Positions 36,384-45,733 of a stretch of 64,000 nt of DNA are shown here, one piece after another. Location of the stretch: positions 22,879-86,878 of the forward strand of contig VGUH01000011.1 in assembly GCA_016874295.1 (NCBI GenBank), read 5' to 3'. Source of the stretch: Gammaproteobacteria bacterium. Its GTDB lineage: Bacteria; Pseudomonadota; Gammaproteobacteria; Steroidobacterales; Steroidobacteraceae. A program made the translations under genes and the position numbers. The first letter of the stretch is position 1. Every line of letters begins with the position of its first letter. The notes beneath the pieces are model-generated. The model saw only the letters and a program-made list of their open reading frames with translations. It was not told the DNA's origin and searched no databases.

Positions 36384-37637
36384 TCACCCACTCGATGTGG
36401 CCCTGGACAGCGGTTCCGATGAGGTGGCGTCGGTTCTTGCCAGGTGACGAGGCCACTCCGGCGCCCGCACGTCAGGCGCGCGCAGCGCCCGCTCCAGTGC
36501 CACATCGAGATCTTCGAGCAGGTCCTCCGCCGCCTCGATTCCGACCGACAGCCGTAGCAGCCCCGGCCTGATGCCCGCGGCCGCGCGCGCGGCCGGGTCC
36601 ATGCCTGCGTGCGTCATCGTCTCCGGATGCGCGACCAGGCTCTCGACGCCGCCGAGCGATTCGGCGAGCGAGAAGCAACGCAGCCCCTCGACGAAGCGGC
36701 GCACGGCGGGCTCCCCGCCCGCCAGCTCGAAGCTGACGATCGCACCGAAGGCGCGCTGCTGGCGCGCAGCAAGCGCGTGTCCCGCGTTATCGGGCAAGCC
36801 CGGCCAGAATACCCGGCGTACGGCAGGATGCCCGGCGAGCTTTGTTGCCACGGCTTCCGCGTTCTCGGCGTGCTGGCGCATGCGCGGGTGCAGCGTGCGC
36901 AGGCCGCGCAGCGTCAGGTAGGCGTCGAACGGGCTGCCGGTGACGCCGAGGCAGTTGGCCCACCAGGCGAGCTCCTCGTGCAGCGCGCGATCGCGGCAGA
37001 TCACGGCGCCGCCCACGACGTCGCTGTGGCCGTTGATGTACTTGGTCGTCGAGTGCACGACCAGGTCCGCGCCGAGCGCGATCGGCTGCTGCCAGGCAGG
37101 AGACAGGAAGGTGTTATCCACGGCGGTGAGCGCCCCCGCAGCACGCGCGAGTCGGCTGACGGCGGCGATGTCCGTGATCCTGAGCAGCGGGTTGCTGGGC
37201 GTCTCGATCCACACCAGCCGCGGCCTCGCGTCGAGCGCGCGCGACACCGCCGAGAAGTCCGTGAAATCCACGAACTCCGCGACCAGGCGGCCGGTACGCG
37301 CGAGCGCCGACAGCAGGCGGTGCGTGCCGCCGTAGCAGTCGTACGGCGCAAGCACGCACTCGCCCGGCTTCACGAGCGAACAGGCGAGCGTCACCGCTGC
37401 CATGCCGGTCGACGTGACGATGCCGCCCGCCCCGCCCTCGAGGGCGGCGAGCGCATCCCCGACCAGGTCGCGCGTCGGGTTGCCCGAGCGCGAGTAGTCG
37501 TAGGCGCGCGGCCGGCCGAATCCGGCGAACGCATAGTTTGCGGACAGGTGGATCGGCGGCACGACGGCGCCGTGCTGGTCATCGCACTGGATGCCGGCGC
37601 GCACCGCCACCGTCTCGGGCTGGATCGCTCGCGTCAT
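36384..37637 (-). CDS. metB: Cystathionine gamma-synthase
   Basis: PLP enzyme joining cysteine with the acylhomoserine made by MetX. The ATG at 37637 gives 417 residues. PETVAVRAGIQCDDQHGAVV at the start, YDYSRSGNPTRDLVGDALAALEG, and the PLP-Lys motif VVHSTTKYINGHSDVVGG. SLAESLGGVESLVAHPETMTH near the C-terminus favours gamma-synthase or a close homocysteine-forming relative. The last ~25 residues extend beyond the usual end. Overlaps metX by 4 bases. Confidence 0.88.
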   Translation of the reverse strand: MTRAIQPETVAVRAGIQCDDQHGAVVPPIHLSANYAFAGFGRPRAYDYSRSGNPTRDLVGDALAALEGGAGGIVTSTGMAAVTLACSLVKPGECVLAPYDCYGGTHRLLSALARTGRLVAEFVDFTDFSAVSRALDARPRLVWIETPSNPLLRITDIAAVSRLARAAGALTAVDNTFLSPAWQQPIALGADLVVHSTTKYINGHSDVVGGAVICRDRALHEELAWWANCLGVTGSPFDAYLTLRGLRTLHPRMRQHAENAEAVATKLAGHPAVRRVFWPGLPDNAGHALAARQQRAFGAIVSFELAGGEPAVRRFVEGLRCFSLAESLGGVESLVAHPETMTHAGMDPAARAAAGIRPGLLRLSVGIEAAEDLLEDLDVALERALRAPDVRAPEWPRHLARTDATSSEPLSRATSSG

Positions 37638-38664
37638 GTCACTTCTCCCTCGAGCGCCGCGCGGAATGCCGGCGCCAGCAGTTCTCGTTCCTTCAGGAAC
37701 GCATCGTGGCCGTACTCGGAATGCAGCTCGTGCAGGACCGCGGGTCCGGCAAGCTGCGCCGCAAGCTCGCGCACCTCGGCAAGTGTCACGAGCTGATCCT
37801 CGGCGATCGCGACCAGGTGCACGGGCACGCGCACGCGGGCCGGGTCCAGGCGGAACCGATCGATCGACTCGGACAGGCACAGGAAGGCCTCCGGCCGCGT
37901 CATCCCGGCATAAGCCTCGCCGCGCGCCCGCAGGTACTGTTCAACTGCCGACGGGCCCGCGGCCGCGCCGACCGGAAACCGGCGCTCGAACTCCGCGCGC
38001 GTGCGGTAGGTGGTCATCGCCAGCGCACGCGCGAGCGCCAGCGCCCCCGCGCCGTCGCCGAGCGCGAGGCCGTGACGGACGATCGCGCGCTGAATGCCGC
38101 GCCAGCCGGCCGAGAGTGCGTTGCTGCGGTGCGAAGTGCTGATGGCAAGCACGGCGCCGACGCGCGCCGGGGCGAGCTCGGCGAGCGCGAGCGCGGCCAT
38201 GCCGCCGTAGGATGCGCCCGCCGCCGCATGCAGGCGCGCGATGCCGAGCCGGTCGCGCAGACGGCGAGCAATGCCCGCGCCTGGTCGCGGGCATCGATGG
38301 TGGGGAAGCCATCCTGATCCGGGCCGGGCGCCGTGCTCGCGCCCGCGCCGCCCAGCCAGTCGATGGCGAGGACCGCGTAACGATCCGTGTCGAGCGGCAG
38401 GCCGGGTCCCGCGAGCTCGCGCCACCAGCCGCGTTCGGGATCGCCCGGATCGCAGGCCTCGCGTCCCGCGGAAATGCCGCCAAGCGCCGCGACCACGGGC
38501 GCACCGGTCGGACCCACCAAGCGCCAGGCGACGACCACCCGCTCCTGCCGGCTGTCGGCGTGGAAGCGGAACCTGGGGATGCCGAGCAGGCCGTGGCTGA
38601 CGGTGGCAGGCGGACGCGCTGCTGGCGCCCAAGCGGGCGCTCGCAAGCCGGTCGATTCGAGCAT
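37634..38664 (-). pseudogene. metX: Homoserine O-acyltransferase, interrupted by a one-base frameshift
   Basis: Alpha/beta-hydrolase that acylates homoserine. The 5' frame from ATG 38664 (GAGGAGGG upstream) encodes MLESTG...VVAALGGISAGREA, DRYAVLAIDWLGGAGAS and TIDARDQARALL. The 3' frame encodes RLRDRLGIARLHAAAGASYG with the nucleophile Ser, and SEYGHDAFLKE with the catalytic His. The frames are joined by a -1 offset within about 38257-38270. Adding one base restores RALL-x-RLRDRLGIARLHA. So either the gene is broken or one base is missing from the sequence. The GASYGG form resembles Xanthomonas-type MetX. It sits behind a SAM-I riboswitch. Confidence 0.85.
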
Positions 38665-38766
38665 TTCCGGGCCCTCCTCGCTGCACGGCCATCGGCCGTC
38701 GTCCTGCGGGGAGCCCGTTGGGGCGGATCGCCTGCCGGCCCCGCCCTGGCGGGAGGCTTGCGACCA

Positions 38767-38881
38767 CTCATCTGTCGGGGACGATTCTCCGTCCTCCGCA
38801 GGACTTGGCACCGTACCGAACAGCATCTTCGGCGGTTGCCCCGGCGTCTTCGGGCCTGAACCCTCGGCCGGTCTCGATGAG
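38767..38881 (-). promoter_or_regulatory. SAM-I (S-box) riboswitch upstream of metX
   Basis: The minus strand reads CTCATCGAGACCGGCCGAGG, then CAGGCCCGAAGACGCC, GGGGCAACC, GGTGCCAAGTCCTGC, and closes with ACAGATGAG pairing the first strand. These are the conserved P1, kink-turn (GA/GAGG), GGCCCGA-GA, GCAACC and GGTGC-AA-TCC elements of the S-box aptamer, in order and spacing. About 100 bases separate it from metX, with GC-rich hairpins (CCCGCC/GGGCGG) and a GAGGAGGG ribosome site, so control may be translational. Confidence 0.92.
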
Positions 38882-38888
38882 CGGGCCC

Positions 38889-38918
38889 AGTCTAGCGGGG
38901 CGCGGCCCGGCAGGTCAA
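38889..38918 (-). promoter_or_regulatory. metX promoter
   Basis: Minus-strand TTGACC (38913-38918), 18-base spacer, TAGACT (38889-38894). The expected start point is next to the first base of the S-box aptamer, which supports both calls. Confidence 0.75.
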
Positions 38919-38943
38919 CCGGCCCCTTGCGGCGGCCGTCATA

Positions 38944-38971
38944 TTGCACTAGTGTATTAGCACGTTATTAC
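38944..38971 (+). promoter_or_regulatory. Promoter with trp-operator-like palindrome for the repressor-his operon
   Basis: TTGCAC (38944-38949), 16-base spacer, TATTAC (38966-38971). Overlapping the spacer is GCACTAGTGTATTAGCAC (38946-38963), which matches the E. coli TrpR operator GTACTAGTTAACTAGTAC at 13 of 18 positions by eye. The gene downstream encodes a TrpR-family protein, so autoregulation is likely. Confidence 0.7.
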
Positions 38972-38987
38972 AGATTCACGGACGCCG

Positions 38988-39302
38988 ATGAAAGCCCACC
39001 GCCAGGTCAGCCCGCGCCAGGAAGCGCTCAACGAGCGGGCCCTCTACCAGGCTATCCTCAGCCTGCGCTCACCCGAGGAACTGCAGGCCTTCTTCCGCGA
39101 CCTGTGCACGCCCGCCGAGCTGCAGGCGCTCACCGACCGCTGGGCCGTCGCCGTGAAGCTGCAGGACCGCATTCCCTACCGCGAGGTGCAGCGCGAGACC
39201 GGCGTCAGCGTCACGACCATCGGGCGCGTGGCGCGCTACCTCAATGCCGGGCACGGCGGCTACTCCATCGCCGCGGCGCGTCGCGCCGCCGGCCACCGGT
39301 GA
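38988..39302 (+). CDS. TrpR/YerC-YecD family repressor
   Basis: A 104-residue all-helical protein. RSPEELQAFFRDLCTPAELQ leads to the helix-turn-helix PYREVQRETGVSVTTIGRVA, with the TrpR-like pattern of a GVS-TTI-R recognition helix. It belongs to the YerC/YecD branch rather than to E. coli TrpR itself. The stop overlaps the GTG start of hisG, so it is the first gene of the his operon; it probably controls his genes and itself. The effector (Trp, His or other) cannot be told. Confidence 0.85.
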   Translation: MKAHRQVSPRQEALNERALYQAILSLRSPEELQAFFRDLCTPAELQALTDRWAVAVKLQDRIPYREVQRETGVSVTTIGRVARYLNAGHGGYSIAAARRAAGHR

Positions 39303-40201
39303 TCCGGGAAACCGCGCCGCGCCTCAGGATCGCGATCCAGAAATCCGGCCGGCTGACCGACAACTCTCTGGATCTCCTCACCCGCTGCGGCTTGCGCTTC
39401 TCGCGCGCGCGCGACCAGCTGGTGTGCTTCGGGGAGAACCTGCCGCTCGACATCCTGCTGGTGCGCGATGACGACATCCCGGGCCTGGTGCAGGAGGACG
39501 CCTGCGAACTCGGCATCGTCGGCCAGAACGTGATCGCCGAGAAGCGGCTTGCGCTCGCCGGCAACGGCGGCGCGCCATTCCAGGAGGTGATGGCGCTCGA
39601 CTTCGGCCGCTGCCGGCTCGCGATCGCGGTACCCGAGGACGCAGCCTGGGCGGGCATCGAGTCGGTCCGCGGGCGGCGGGTCGCGACGAGCTATCCGCTT
39701 GTTCTCGCCCGCTGGCTCGCCGACCGCGGGATTTCTGCGGACGTCATCCCGCAAAACGGTGCCGTCGAGATCGCGCCGCGGCTCGGGCGCGCGGACATGA
39801 TCTGCGACCTGGTCTCGACGGGATCGACGCTTGCGGCCAACGGCCTGCGCGAAGTCGAGACCGTGCTGGAGAGCCGGGCGGCGCTGATCCGCACGCCGGT
39901 GTCGATCGCGCCTGAGAAAGCCGACTGGCTCGATCGGCTGCTGAGGCGCATCGAGGGCGTGCAGAAGGTGGACGGCAGCAAGTACATCATGTTGCACGCG
40001 CCGCGCGCCGCGCTGGCGAGAATCACGGCGCTCCTTCCCGGCAGCGAGCACCCGACGATCCTCCCCCTCGACGGCACCGACGAGAAGGTCGCGCTGCACG
40101 CGGTGTGCCGCGAAAACGTGTTCTGGGAGACGCTCGAGAGCCTCAAGGGCGCGGGCGCGACCTCGATTCTCGTCCTGCCGGTGGAAAAGATGCTGGCATG
40201 A
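39299..40201 (+). CDS. hisG: ATP phosphoribosyltransferase (long form)
   Basis: First step of His synthesis. A GTG at 39299 coupled to the repressor gene gives 300 residues. RLRIAIQKSGRLTDNSLDLL, ELGIVGQNVIAEK, VATSYPLVLARWLAD, DMICDLVSTGSTLAANGL, and a C-terminal regulatory domain with YIMLHAPRAALARITALLPG. Length and C-domain show the HisZ-independent, His-feedback-inhibited form. Confidence 0.94.
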   Translation: MIRETAPRLRIAIQKSGRLTDNSLDLLTRCGLRFSRARDQLVCFGENLPLDILLVRDDDIPGLVQEDACELGIVGQNVIAEKRLALAGNGGAPFQEVMALDFGRCRLAIAVPEDAAWAGIESVRGRRVATSYPLVLARWLADRGISADVIPQNGAVEIAPRLGRADMICDLVSTGSTLAANGLREVETVLESRAALIRTPVSIAPEKADWLDRLLRRIEGVQKVDGSKYIMLHAPRAALARITALLPGSEHPTILPLDGTDEKVALHAVCRENVFWETLESLKGAGATSILVLPVEKMLA

Positions 40202-41523
40202 GCGGCACCCTCCTCGCCTGCGCCGATTGGACCTCCGCCTCTGTGGCCGAACGTGTGCGACTCCTCGCGCGCCCGCGCGGCGGCAACCTGGAGGCGTTCC
40301 ACGACGACGTGCGCGCTATCGCGGAGCGCGTGCGTTCCGGCGGCGACGGCGCGCTCATGGCGCTCGCCCGCCAGCACACGGGCGCCGTGCTGGATTCCGT
40401 CGCGGTCGGCGCGGACGAACTAGATGCCGCGGGCGCGCGGCTCGCGGACGCGGACCGCGCCGCGATCGATGCGGCGATTGCGAATGTCGAGCGCTTCCAC
40501 GCGCCGCAGCTGCGCGCGCCCGTGCACATCGAGACCGCACCCGGCGTCTTCTGCGAGCGCGTGCAGCGCCCGCTCGATGCCGTGGGGCTCTACGTGCCGG
40601 GCGGCACGGCGCCGCTGCCCTCGACGGCGATCATGCTCGCGGTGCCCGCGCGCATCGCCGGTTGCCGGCTGCGGATCCTGTGCACGCCCCCGCGTGCTGA
40701 CGGCAGCTGCGATCCGTCGGTGCTGTACGTCGCGCGCGCCTGCGGCATCGAGCGCGTGTTCAAGGCGGGCGGCGCCCAGGCGATCGCAGCGATGGCGTTC
40801 GGCACCGAATCGGTGCCGCGCGTGGACAAGATCTTCGGGCCGGGCAATGCCTGGGTGATGGCGGCGAAACAGCTCCTGTGCGGCGGGCCCGCGGGTCCCG
40901 CCGCCGACCTGCCCGCGGGACCGTCCGAGGTGCTGGTGATCGCGGACGACACGGCATCCGCCGAGTTCATCGCGGCGGATCTGCTCGCCCAGGCGGAGCA
41001 CGGGCCGGACTCGCAGGTGCTGCTCGTGTCGCCTTCGCGCGAACTGATCCGCGCGGTGGAGGCGGCGATCGAGCGCCAGCTGCCGGGACTCGCCCGCCGG
41101 GAGGCGCTCCAGTCGTCGCTGCGCCAGAGCCGCGCCCTGCGCGTGCCGGATCTCGCCGCGGCCACGGAAGTCGCGAATGCCTACGCGCCGGAGCACCTGA
41201 TCCTCGCGGTCGCGAATCCGCGCGCCCTGCTGCCCGCGATCCGGTCGGCCGGTTCGGTGTTCCTCGGCCACTTCACGCCCGAGGCGCTCGGCGACTACTG
41301 CAGCGGAGCCAATCACGTGCTGCCGACCCACGGTTATGCCCGCACCGCTAGCGGTCTCTCGGTCGCCGACTTCACGCGCGAGATGACGGTACAGGAGGCG
41401 AGCCGCGCGGGGCTCGAGGGACTCGGCCCGGTTGCGGAACGACTCGCGCGCCTCGAAGGGCTCGACGCGCACGCGGCCTCGGTCGCAGTGCGGATCGCAA
41501 GCCGGGCCGCGGAGGTCGCGTGA
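40198..41523 (+). CDS. hisD: Histidinol dehydrogenase
   Basis: NAD- and Zn-dependent four-electron oxidation of histidinol to His. It has 441 residues: GLYVPGGTAPLPSTAIMLAV, KAGGAQAIAAMAFGT, DKIFGPGNAWVMAAKQ, DLPAGPSEVLVIADD, QAEHGPDSQVLLV and GANHVLPTHGYAR, including the Zn-ligand and catalytic His. Overlaps hisG and hisC by 4 bases. Confidence 0.96.
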   Translation: MSGTLLACADWTSASVAERVRLLARPRGGNLEAFHDDVRAIAERVRSGGDGALMALARQHTGAVLDSVAVGADELDAAGARLADADRAAIDAAIANVERFHAPQLRAPVHIETAPGVFCERVQRPLDAVGLYVPGGTAPLPSTAIMLAVPARIAGCRLRILCTPPRADGSCDPSVLYVARACGIERVFKAGGAQAIAAMAFGTESVPRVDKIFGPGNAWVMAAKQLLCGGPAGPAADLPAGPSEVLVIADDTASAEFIAADLLAQAEHGPDSQVLLVSPSRELIRAVEAAIERQLPGLARREALQSSLRQSRALRVPDLAAATEVANAYAPEHLILAVANPRALLPAIRSAGSVFLGHFTPEALGDYCSGANHVLPTHGYARTASGLSVADFTREMTVQEASRAGLEGLGPVAERLARLEGLDAHAASVAVRIASRAAEVA

Positions 41524-42578
41524 ACGAGGTCCTGGCACTCGCGCGGCCCGAGATTCGCGCACTCGTTCCGGCAGCGGCACACGTCAACGGCATCCCGTCC
41601 GCCGTGCGCCTGCACGCGAACGAGAACCCCTGGGCGGACGAGGCGGACGTCTCGCCGACCGCGCTCAACCGTTACTTCGACGGCCAGCCGCAGGCGCTGG
41701 TCGAGGCACTCGCCGCGCATTACGGCACGAGTCCCCGGAATGTCCTCGTCACGCGCGGCAGCGACGAGGCGATCGACCTGATCGTGCGCGCCTTCTGTCG
41801 CGCGGGTCAGGACCGCATTCTCGTCTGCACGCCGACATTCGGCATGTACCGCTTCTCGGCCGAGGTCCAGGGCGCGGACGTCGTCGCCGTGCCGCTCAGC
41901 CCGGATTTCCGCCTGGACGCCGGGTTGCTGCTCGCCCGCTGGACACCCGAGGCGAAGGTCGTGTTCCTGTGCTCGCCCAACAACCCGACCGGCAACGCGC
42001 TCGAGCCGGAGGCAGTCGAGCGCGTGCTCGCCGCGCTCGCCGGCCGCGCGATCGTCGCGATCGACGAAGCCTACCTCGAGTTCTCCGGTCAGCCGGGCTT
42101 TCTCGGCAGCCTGCCGCGGCATCCGGGACTCGTGATCCTGCGCACGCTATCGAAGGCGCACGGGCTCGCCGGCGCGCGCTGCGGCGCGGCCATCGCGGCC
42201 CCCGCGCTCATCGAGCTGCTCGGCCGCATCATGCCGCCCTACGCCCTGCCCGGCCCGACGGTCGCCGCCGCGCTCGACGCGCTCCGGCCGGAACGCCTCG
42301 CGCGCATGCGCACGCGCATCGAGGCGATCGTCGGCGAGCGCATGCGCCTCGCCGCCGCGCTTGCGGCCCTGCCGGGCGTCGCCCGGGTCTGGCCCAGCGA
42401 GGGTAATTTTCTGCTGGTGGAGTTTCGCGACGCAGCGCGCGCACTTGGCGCCTCAGCCGAGGACGGATTGCTGCTGCGCGAGTTCCCGCGCCAGCCGAAA
42501 CTCGAGGCGAGCCTCAGGATCACGATCGGCAGCCGCGCCGAGAACGACCGCCTGCTGGCCGCGCTGGAGCGCGCATGA
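41520..42578 (+). CDS. hisC: Histidinol-phosphate aminotransferase
   Basis: PLP aminotransferase, 352 residues from GTG 41520. LHANENPWADE, TRGSDEAIDLIVRAF, FLCSPNNPTGN, DEAYLEFSG and the PLP-Lys motif RTLSKAHGLAGARCG. Overlaps hisB by 4 bases. Confidence 0.95.
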   Translation: MNEVLALARPEIRALVPAAAHVNGIPSAVRLHANENPWADEADVSPTALNRYFDGQPQALVEALAAHYGTSPRNVLVTRGSDEAIDLIVRAFCRAGQDRILVCTPTFGMYRFSAEVQGADVVAVPLSPDFRLDAGLLLARWTPEAKVVFLCSPNNPTGNALEPEAVERVLAALAGRAIVAIDEAYLEFSGQPGFLGSLPRHPGLVILRTLSKAHGLAGARCGAAIAAPALIELLGRIMPPYALPGPTVAAALDALRPERLARMRTRIEAIVGERMRLAAALAALPGVARVWPSEGNFLLVEFRDAARALGASAEDGLLLREFPRQPKLEASLRITIGSRAENDRLLAALERA

Positions 42579-43651
42579 CGGCGCCCGCGCCCACGCTCTT
42601 CATCGACCGCGACGGCACGCTCATCGAGGAACCGCCGGACGAGCAGGTGGACGCCTTCGAGAAGCTGCGCCTGCTGCCCGGCGTGATCCCGGCACTGCTG
42701 CGCCTGCGCGATGCCGGCTACCGCCTCGTCATGGTCACGAACCAGGACGGGCTCGGCACCGAGTCCTTTCCGCGGCCCCGTTTCGAGGGCCCGCAATGGC
42801 TGCTGCTGCAATTGCTCGAGTCGCAGGGCATCGCTTTCGACGCCGTGCTCATCTGCCCGCACCGCGCCGGCGATGGCTGCGACTGCCGCAAGCCCGCGAC
42901 CCGGCTCGCCGACGAGTACCTCGCCGCCCGGCCGATGGATCCCGCACGCAGCCGGGTGATCGGTGACCGCGCGACCGACGTCGAGTTCGCGGCGCGGCTC
43001 GGCATCGCCAGCATCCGCATTGTCGCCGGTGACACGGGCGCCTGGCAGCGGCTTGCGGACGAGCTCACGGCACGCGCGCCGCGTCGCGCCCGCGTCGCGC
43101 GCAAGACGCGCGAGACCGACGTCACCGTTGAGGTTGACCTCGATCGCGGAGAACCGGTTTCGGTCGCGACCGGCATCGGCTTCTACGATCACATGCTCGA
43201 ACAGATCGCGCGCCATGGCGGCTTCTCGCTGGCGCTCGCCTGCCGCGGCGACTTGCACGTCGACGAGCACCACACGGTCGAGGACTCGGCGCTCGCCCTC
43301 GGCGAGGCGCTGCGCGCCGCGCTCGGCGACAAGCGCGGCATCGACCGCTACGGCTTCGTGCTGCCCATGGATGAATCCGAGGCGCGCGTGCTGCTCGACC
43401 TCTCCGGACGGCCGTTCTGCGCCTTCTCCGGGCAGTTCAGCCGCGAGTCGGTGGGCGGCCTGCCGACCGAGCTCGTGCCGCACTTCTTCCGCTCGCTGGC
43501 CGAGTCGCTCGGCGCCGCGGTGCACGTCGAGGTGCGCGGCGAGAACGCGCATCACATGATCGAGGCCTGCTTCAAGTCGCTCGGCCGGACGCTGCGCAGT
43601 GCGCTCCGCCGGGATGGCGACGCGCTGCCGAGCAGCAAGGGCGTGCTGTGA
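42575..43651 (+). CDS. hisB: Bifunctional histidinol-phosphatase / imidazoleglycerol-phosphate dehydratase
   Basis: 358 residues. The HAD phosphatase domain (1-~165) has FIDRDGTLIEEPPDE, VTNQDGLGTESFP, Zn-site CPHRAGDGCDCRKP and IGDRATDVEFAA. The dehydratase domain follows with GIGFYDHMLEQIARHGGFSL, DEHHTVEDSALALGEAL and NAHHMIEACFKSLGRTLR, the metal-binding His repeats. The fusion is typical of gammaproteobacteria. Confidence 0.96.
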   Translation: MTAPAPTLFIDRDGTLIEEPPDEQVDAFEKLRLLPGVIPALLRLRDAGYRLVMVTNQDGLGTESFPRPRFEGPQWLLLQLLESQGIAFDAVLICPHRAGDGCDCRKPATRLADEYLAARPMDPARSRVIGDRATDVEFAARLGIASIRIVAGDTGAWQRLADELTARAPRRARVARKTRETDVTVEVDLDRGEPVSVATGIGFYDHMLEQIARHGGFSLALACRGDLHVDEHHTVEDSALALGEALRAALGDKRGIDRYGFVLPMDESEARVLLDLSGRPFCAFSGQFSRESVGGLPTELVPHFFRSLAESLGAAVHVEVRGENAHHMIEACFKSLGRTLRSALRRDGDALPSSKGVL

Positions 43652-44244
43652 GCGGGCCGGTCATCGTCGACACCGGCGGCGCCAACATCGCGTCGCTGCA
43701 GCTCGCGGTCGAGCGGCTCGGCCGCACGGCCGAACTCTCCGCCGACCCGCAGCGCATCGAGCGGGGCTCGCACGTATTCCTGCCCGGTGTGGGCGCGGCA
43801 GCCGACGCGATGACGCGCCTCGAGCGCACGGGCCTCGCAGAAGTGATCCCGCGTCTCACCCAGCCGGTGCTCGGCATCTGCCTCGGCATGCAGCTGCTCT
43901 ACGAGGCGAGCGAGGAAGGCGAAACGCGCTGCCTTGGCGTGCTGCCCGGTCGGGTGCGCCGCATGTCGCCCGCCCCCGGCCGGCCGGTCCCGCACATGGG
44001 CTGGAACCGCGTCGCGCACGGCCGCCCGCACGCGCTCCTCGAGGGACTCGAGGACGGCGGCTTCGCGTACTTCGTGCACAGCTACCGCGCGCCGCTCGGC
44101 GAGGACACGCTCGCCGCCTGCGATTACGGCGAGACTTTCACCGCGATCGCGAGCCGCGGCAATTTTCACGGCGTGCAGTTCCACCCGGAGCGCTCCGCGG
44201 CGCTCGGCTCGCGCTTTCTCGCCAATTTCCTGGAGCTCCCCTGA
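43648..44244 (+). CDS. hisH: Imidazole glycerol phosphate synthase, glutaminase subunit
   Basis: Supplies ammonia to HisF. 198 residues from GTG 43648. The nucleophile Cys is in [14 protein letters not shown], and the His-Glu pair in [15 protein letters not shown] and FVHSYRAP are also conserved. Its stop shares a base with the hisA ATG. Confidence 0.95.
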   Translation: MSGPVIVDTGGANIASLQLAVERLGRTAELSADPQRIERGSHVFLPGVGAAADAMTRLERTGLAEVIPRLTQPVLGICLGMQLLYEASEEGETRCLGVLPGRVRRMSPAPGRPVPHMGWNRVAHGRPHALLEGLEDGGFAYFVHSYRAPLGEDTLAACDYGETFTAIASRGNFHGVQFHPERSAALGSRFLANFLELP

Positions 44245-44984
44245 TGGAACTCGTGCCCGCGATCGATCTCCGGGGCGGACGTGCGGTGCGCCTGCTCCGG
44301 GGCGCGTTCGACCGCGAGACGCCGGCGAACGAGTCGCCGCTCGAGCTCGGCCGCCGCTTCGCCGCGGCCGGAGCCCGGCGACTGCACGTCGTAGACCTCG
44401 ACGGCGCGCGCGACGGCGTCGCCGCCAACCGCGCGGTGCTGCGCGCGCTCGCCGCGGCACGCGACCTCGAGATCCAGGCGGGCGGCGGCCTGCGCACGTC
44501 CGTCGACGTCGAGCTGGTACTGGCCGACGGCGCCGCGCGCGCCGTCGTCGGCAGCGTCGCCGTCGAGTCGCCGGTGACACTCGCGGACTGGCTGCGGCGC
44601 TTTGGTCCGGAGCGGATCGTCGCCGCGCTCGACGTACGCGTCGGCCAGGACGGCACCCCTCGCCTCGCGACGCACGGCTGGCAGCGCGACTCGACGGCGA
44701 CGCTGTGGGAAAAGGCGGCACAGCTCACGGAGCTCGGCCTGCGCCATGCGCTGTGCACCGACATCGGCCGCGACGGCGCGCTCGAGGGACCGAACCTCGC
44801 GCTGTACCGCGAGTGCGTCGGGCGCTTTTCCGCGCTCGCCTGGCAGGCGTCCGGAGGCGTGCGCGACGCCGCGGACCTCGCCGCGCTCGCTGGCACCGGC
44901 GTTGCGGCGGCGATCAGCGGCCGCGCGCTGATCGAGGAACGCATTTCGCTGCGGGAGTTCGCACCATTCTTGCCCGCCGCATAA
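44244..44984 (+). CDS. hisA: ProFAR isomerase
   Basis: TIM-barrel Amadori isomerase. 246 residues starting [20 protein letters not shown] with the catalytic Asp, then [40 protein letters not shown] and [15 protein letters not shown]. Its 3' end overlaps the proposed hisF start by 19 bases. Confidence 0.95.
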   Translation: MELVPAIDLRGGRAVRLLRGAFDRETPANESPLELGRRFAAAGARRLHVVDLDGARDGVAANRAVLRALAAARDLEIQAGGGLRTSVDVELVLADGAARAVVGSVAVESPVTLADWLRRFGPERIVAALDVRVGQDGTPRLATHGWQRDSTATLWEKAAQLTELGLRHALCTDIGRDGALEGPNLALYRECVGRFSALAWQASGGVRDAADLAALAGTGVAAAISGRALIEERISLREFAPFLPAA

Positions 44985-45733
44985 TTCCCTGTCTCGACGT
45001 GCGCGACGGCCGGGTCGTCAAGGGCCTGCGCTTCCGCGACCACGTGGACGCCGGCGATATCGAGGCGCTGGCCGCACGCTACCGCGAGGAGGGCGCGGAC
45101 GAGCTCGTGTTCTACGACATCACGGCGAGCCCCGAGGGCCGCCGGCTCGATCGCGCCTGGGTGCGCCGCGTCGCGACGCTGCTCGACATCCCATTTTGCG
45201 TCGCGGGCGGAATCCGCAGCGTCGCCGATGCCGAGGCGGTGCTCGCCGCCGGCGCGGAGAAAGTCTCGGTGAACTCGCCGGCGCTCGAGCGCCCGGCGCT
45301 CGTCAACGAGCTTGCGCGGCGCTTCGGCTCGCAGTGCGTGGTGGTCGGCATCGACAGCCGCGGCCCGCCGGGCGGCTGGCGCGTACACCAGTACGCGGGC
45401 GACCCGGCCCGGGTGCGCGACGCAGGGCGCGACACGCTCGACTGGCTGGTGGAGGCGCAGGAGCGCGGCGCCGGCGAAATCGTGCTCAATTGCATGGAGC
45501 AGGACGGCGTGCGCCGCGGCTACGACGTCGCGCAGCTTTCCGAGGCGCGCGCGCACTGCGACGTGCCGCTGGTCGCGTCAGGCGGCGCGGGGTCGCCGGA
45601 GGATTTCAGCGAGGTGTTCGAGCGCGCGGGCGTCGATGCGGCGCTCGCCGCCGGCGCCTTTCACGACGGCTCGATCCGCATCCCGGCGCTGAAGGCGCAC
45701 CTGCTCGGTCGCGGCATTGCGGTGCGGCCGTGA
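44966..45733 (+). CDS. hisF: Imidazole glycerol phosphate synthase, cyclase subunit (apparent ATT start)
   Basis: 255 residues, the usual HisF length. If read from ATT at 44966 it begins (M)[20 protein letters not shown], matching the normal [11 protein letters not shown] start with catalytic Asp. [41 protein letters not shown] and [11 protein letters not shown] follow. No ATG, GTG or TTG occurs near this position in frame; the first downstream GTG would remove the catalytic Asp strand. GGGAG lies at 44953-44957, 8 bases before the ATT. A rare initiation codon (as in infC) or a base error (ATG to ATT) are the options. Confidence 0.88.
   Translation: MLARRIIPCLDVRDGRVVKGLRFRDHVDAGDIEALAARYREEGADELVFYDITASPEGRRLDRAWVRRVATLLDIPFCVAGGIRSVADAEAVLAAGAEKVSVNSPALERPALVNELARRFGSQCVVVGIDSRGPPGGWRVHQYAGDPARVRDAGRDTLDWLVEAQERGAGEIVLNCMEQDGVRRGYDVAQLSEARAHCDVPLVASGGAGSPEDFSEVFERAGVDAALAAGAFHDGSIRIPALKAHLLGRGIAVRP

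Noticed and set aside
38251..38271. Programmed ribosomal frameshift as explanation for metX
   Set aside because: No slippery heptamer of the X XXY YYZ type is visible at the junction; a missing base explains it more simply.
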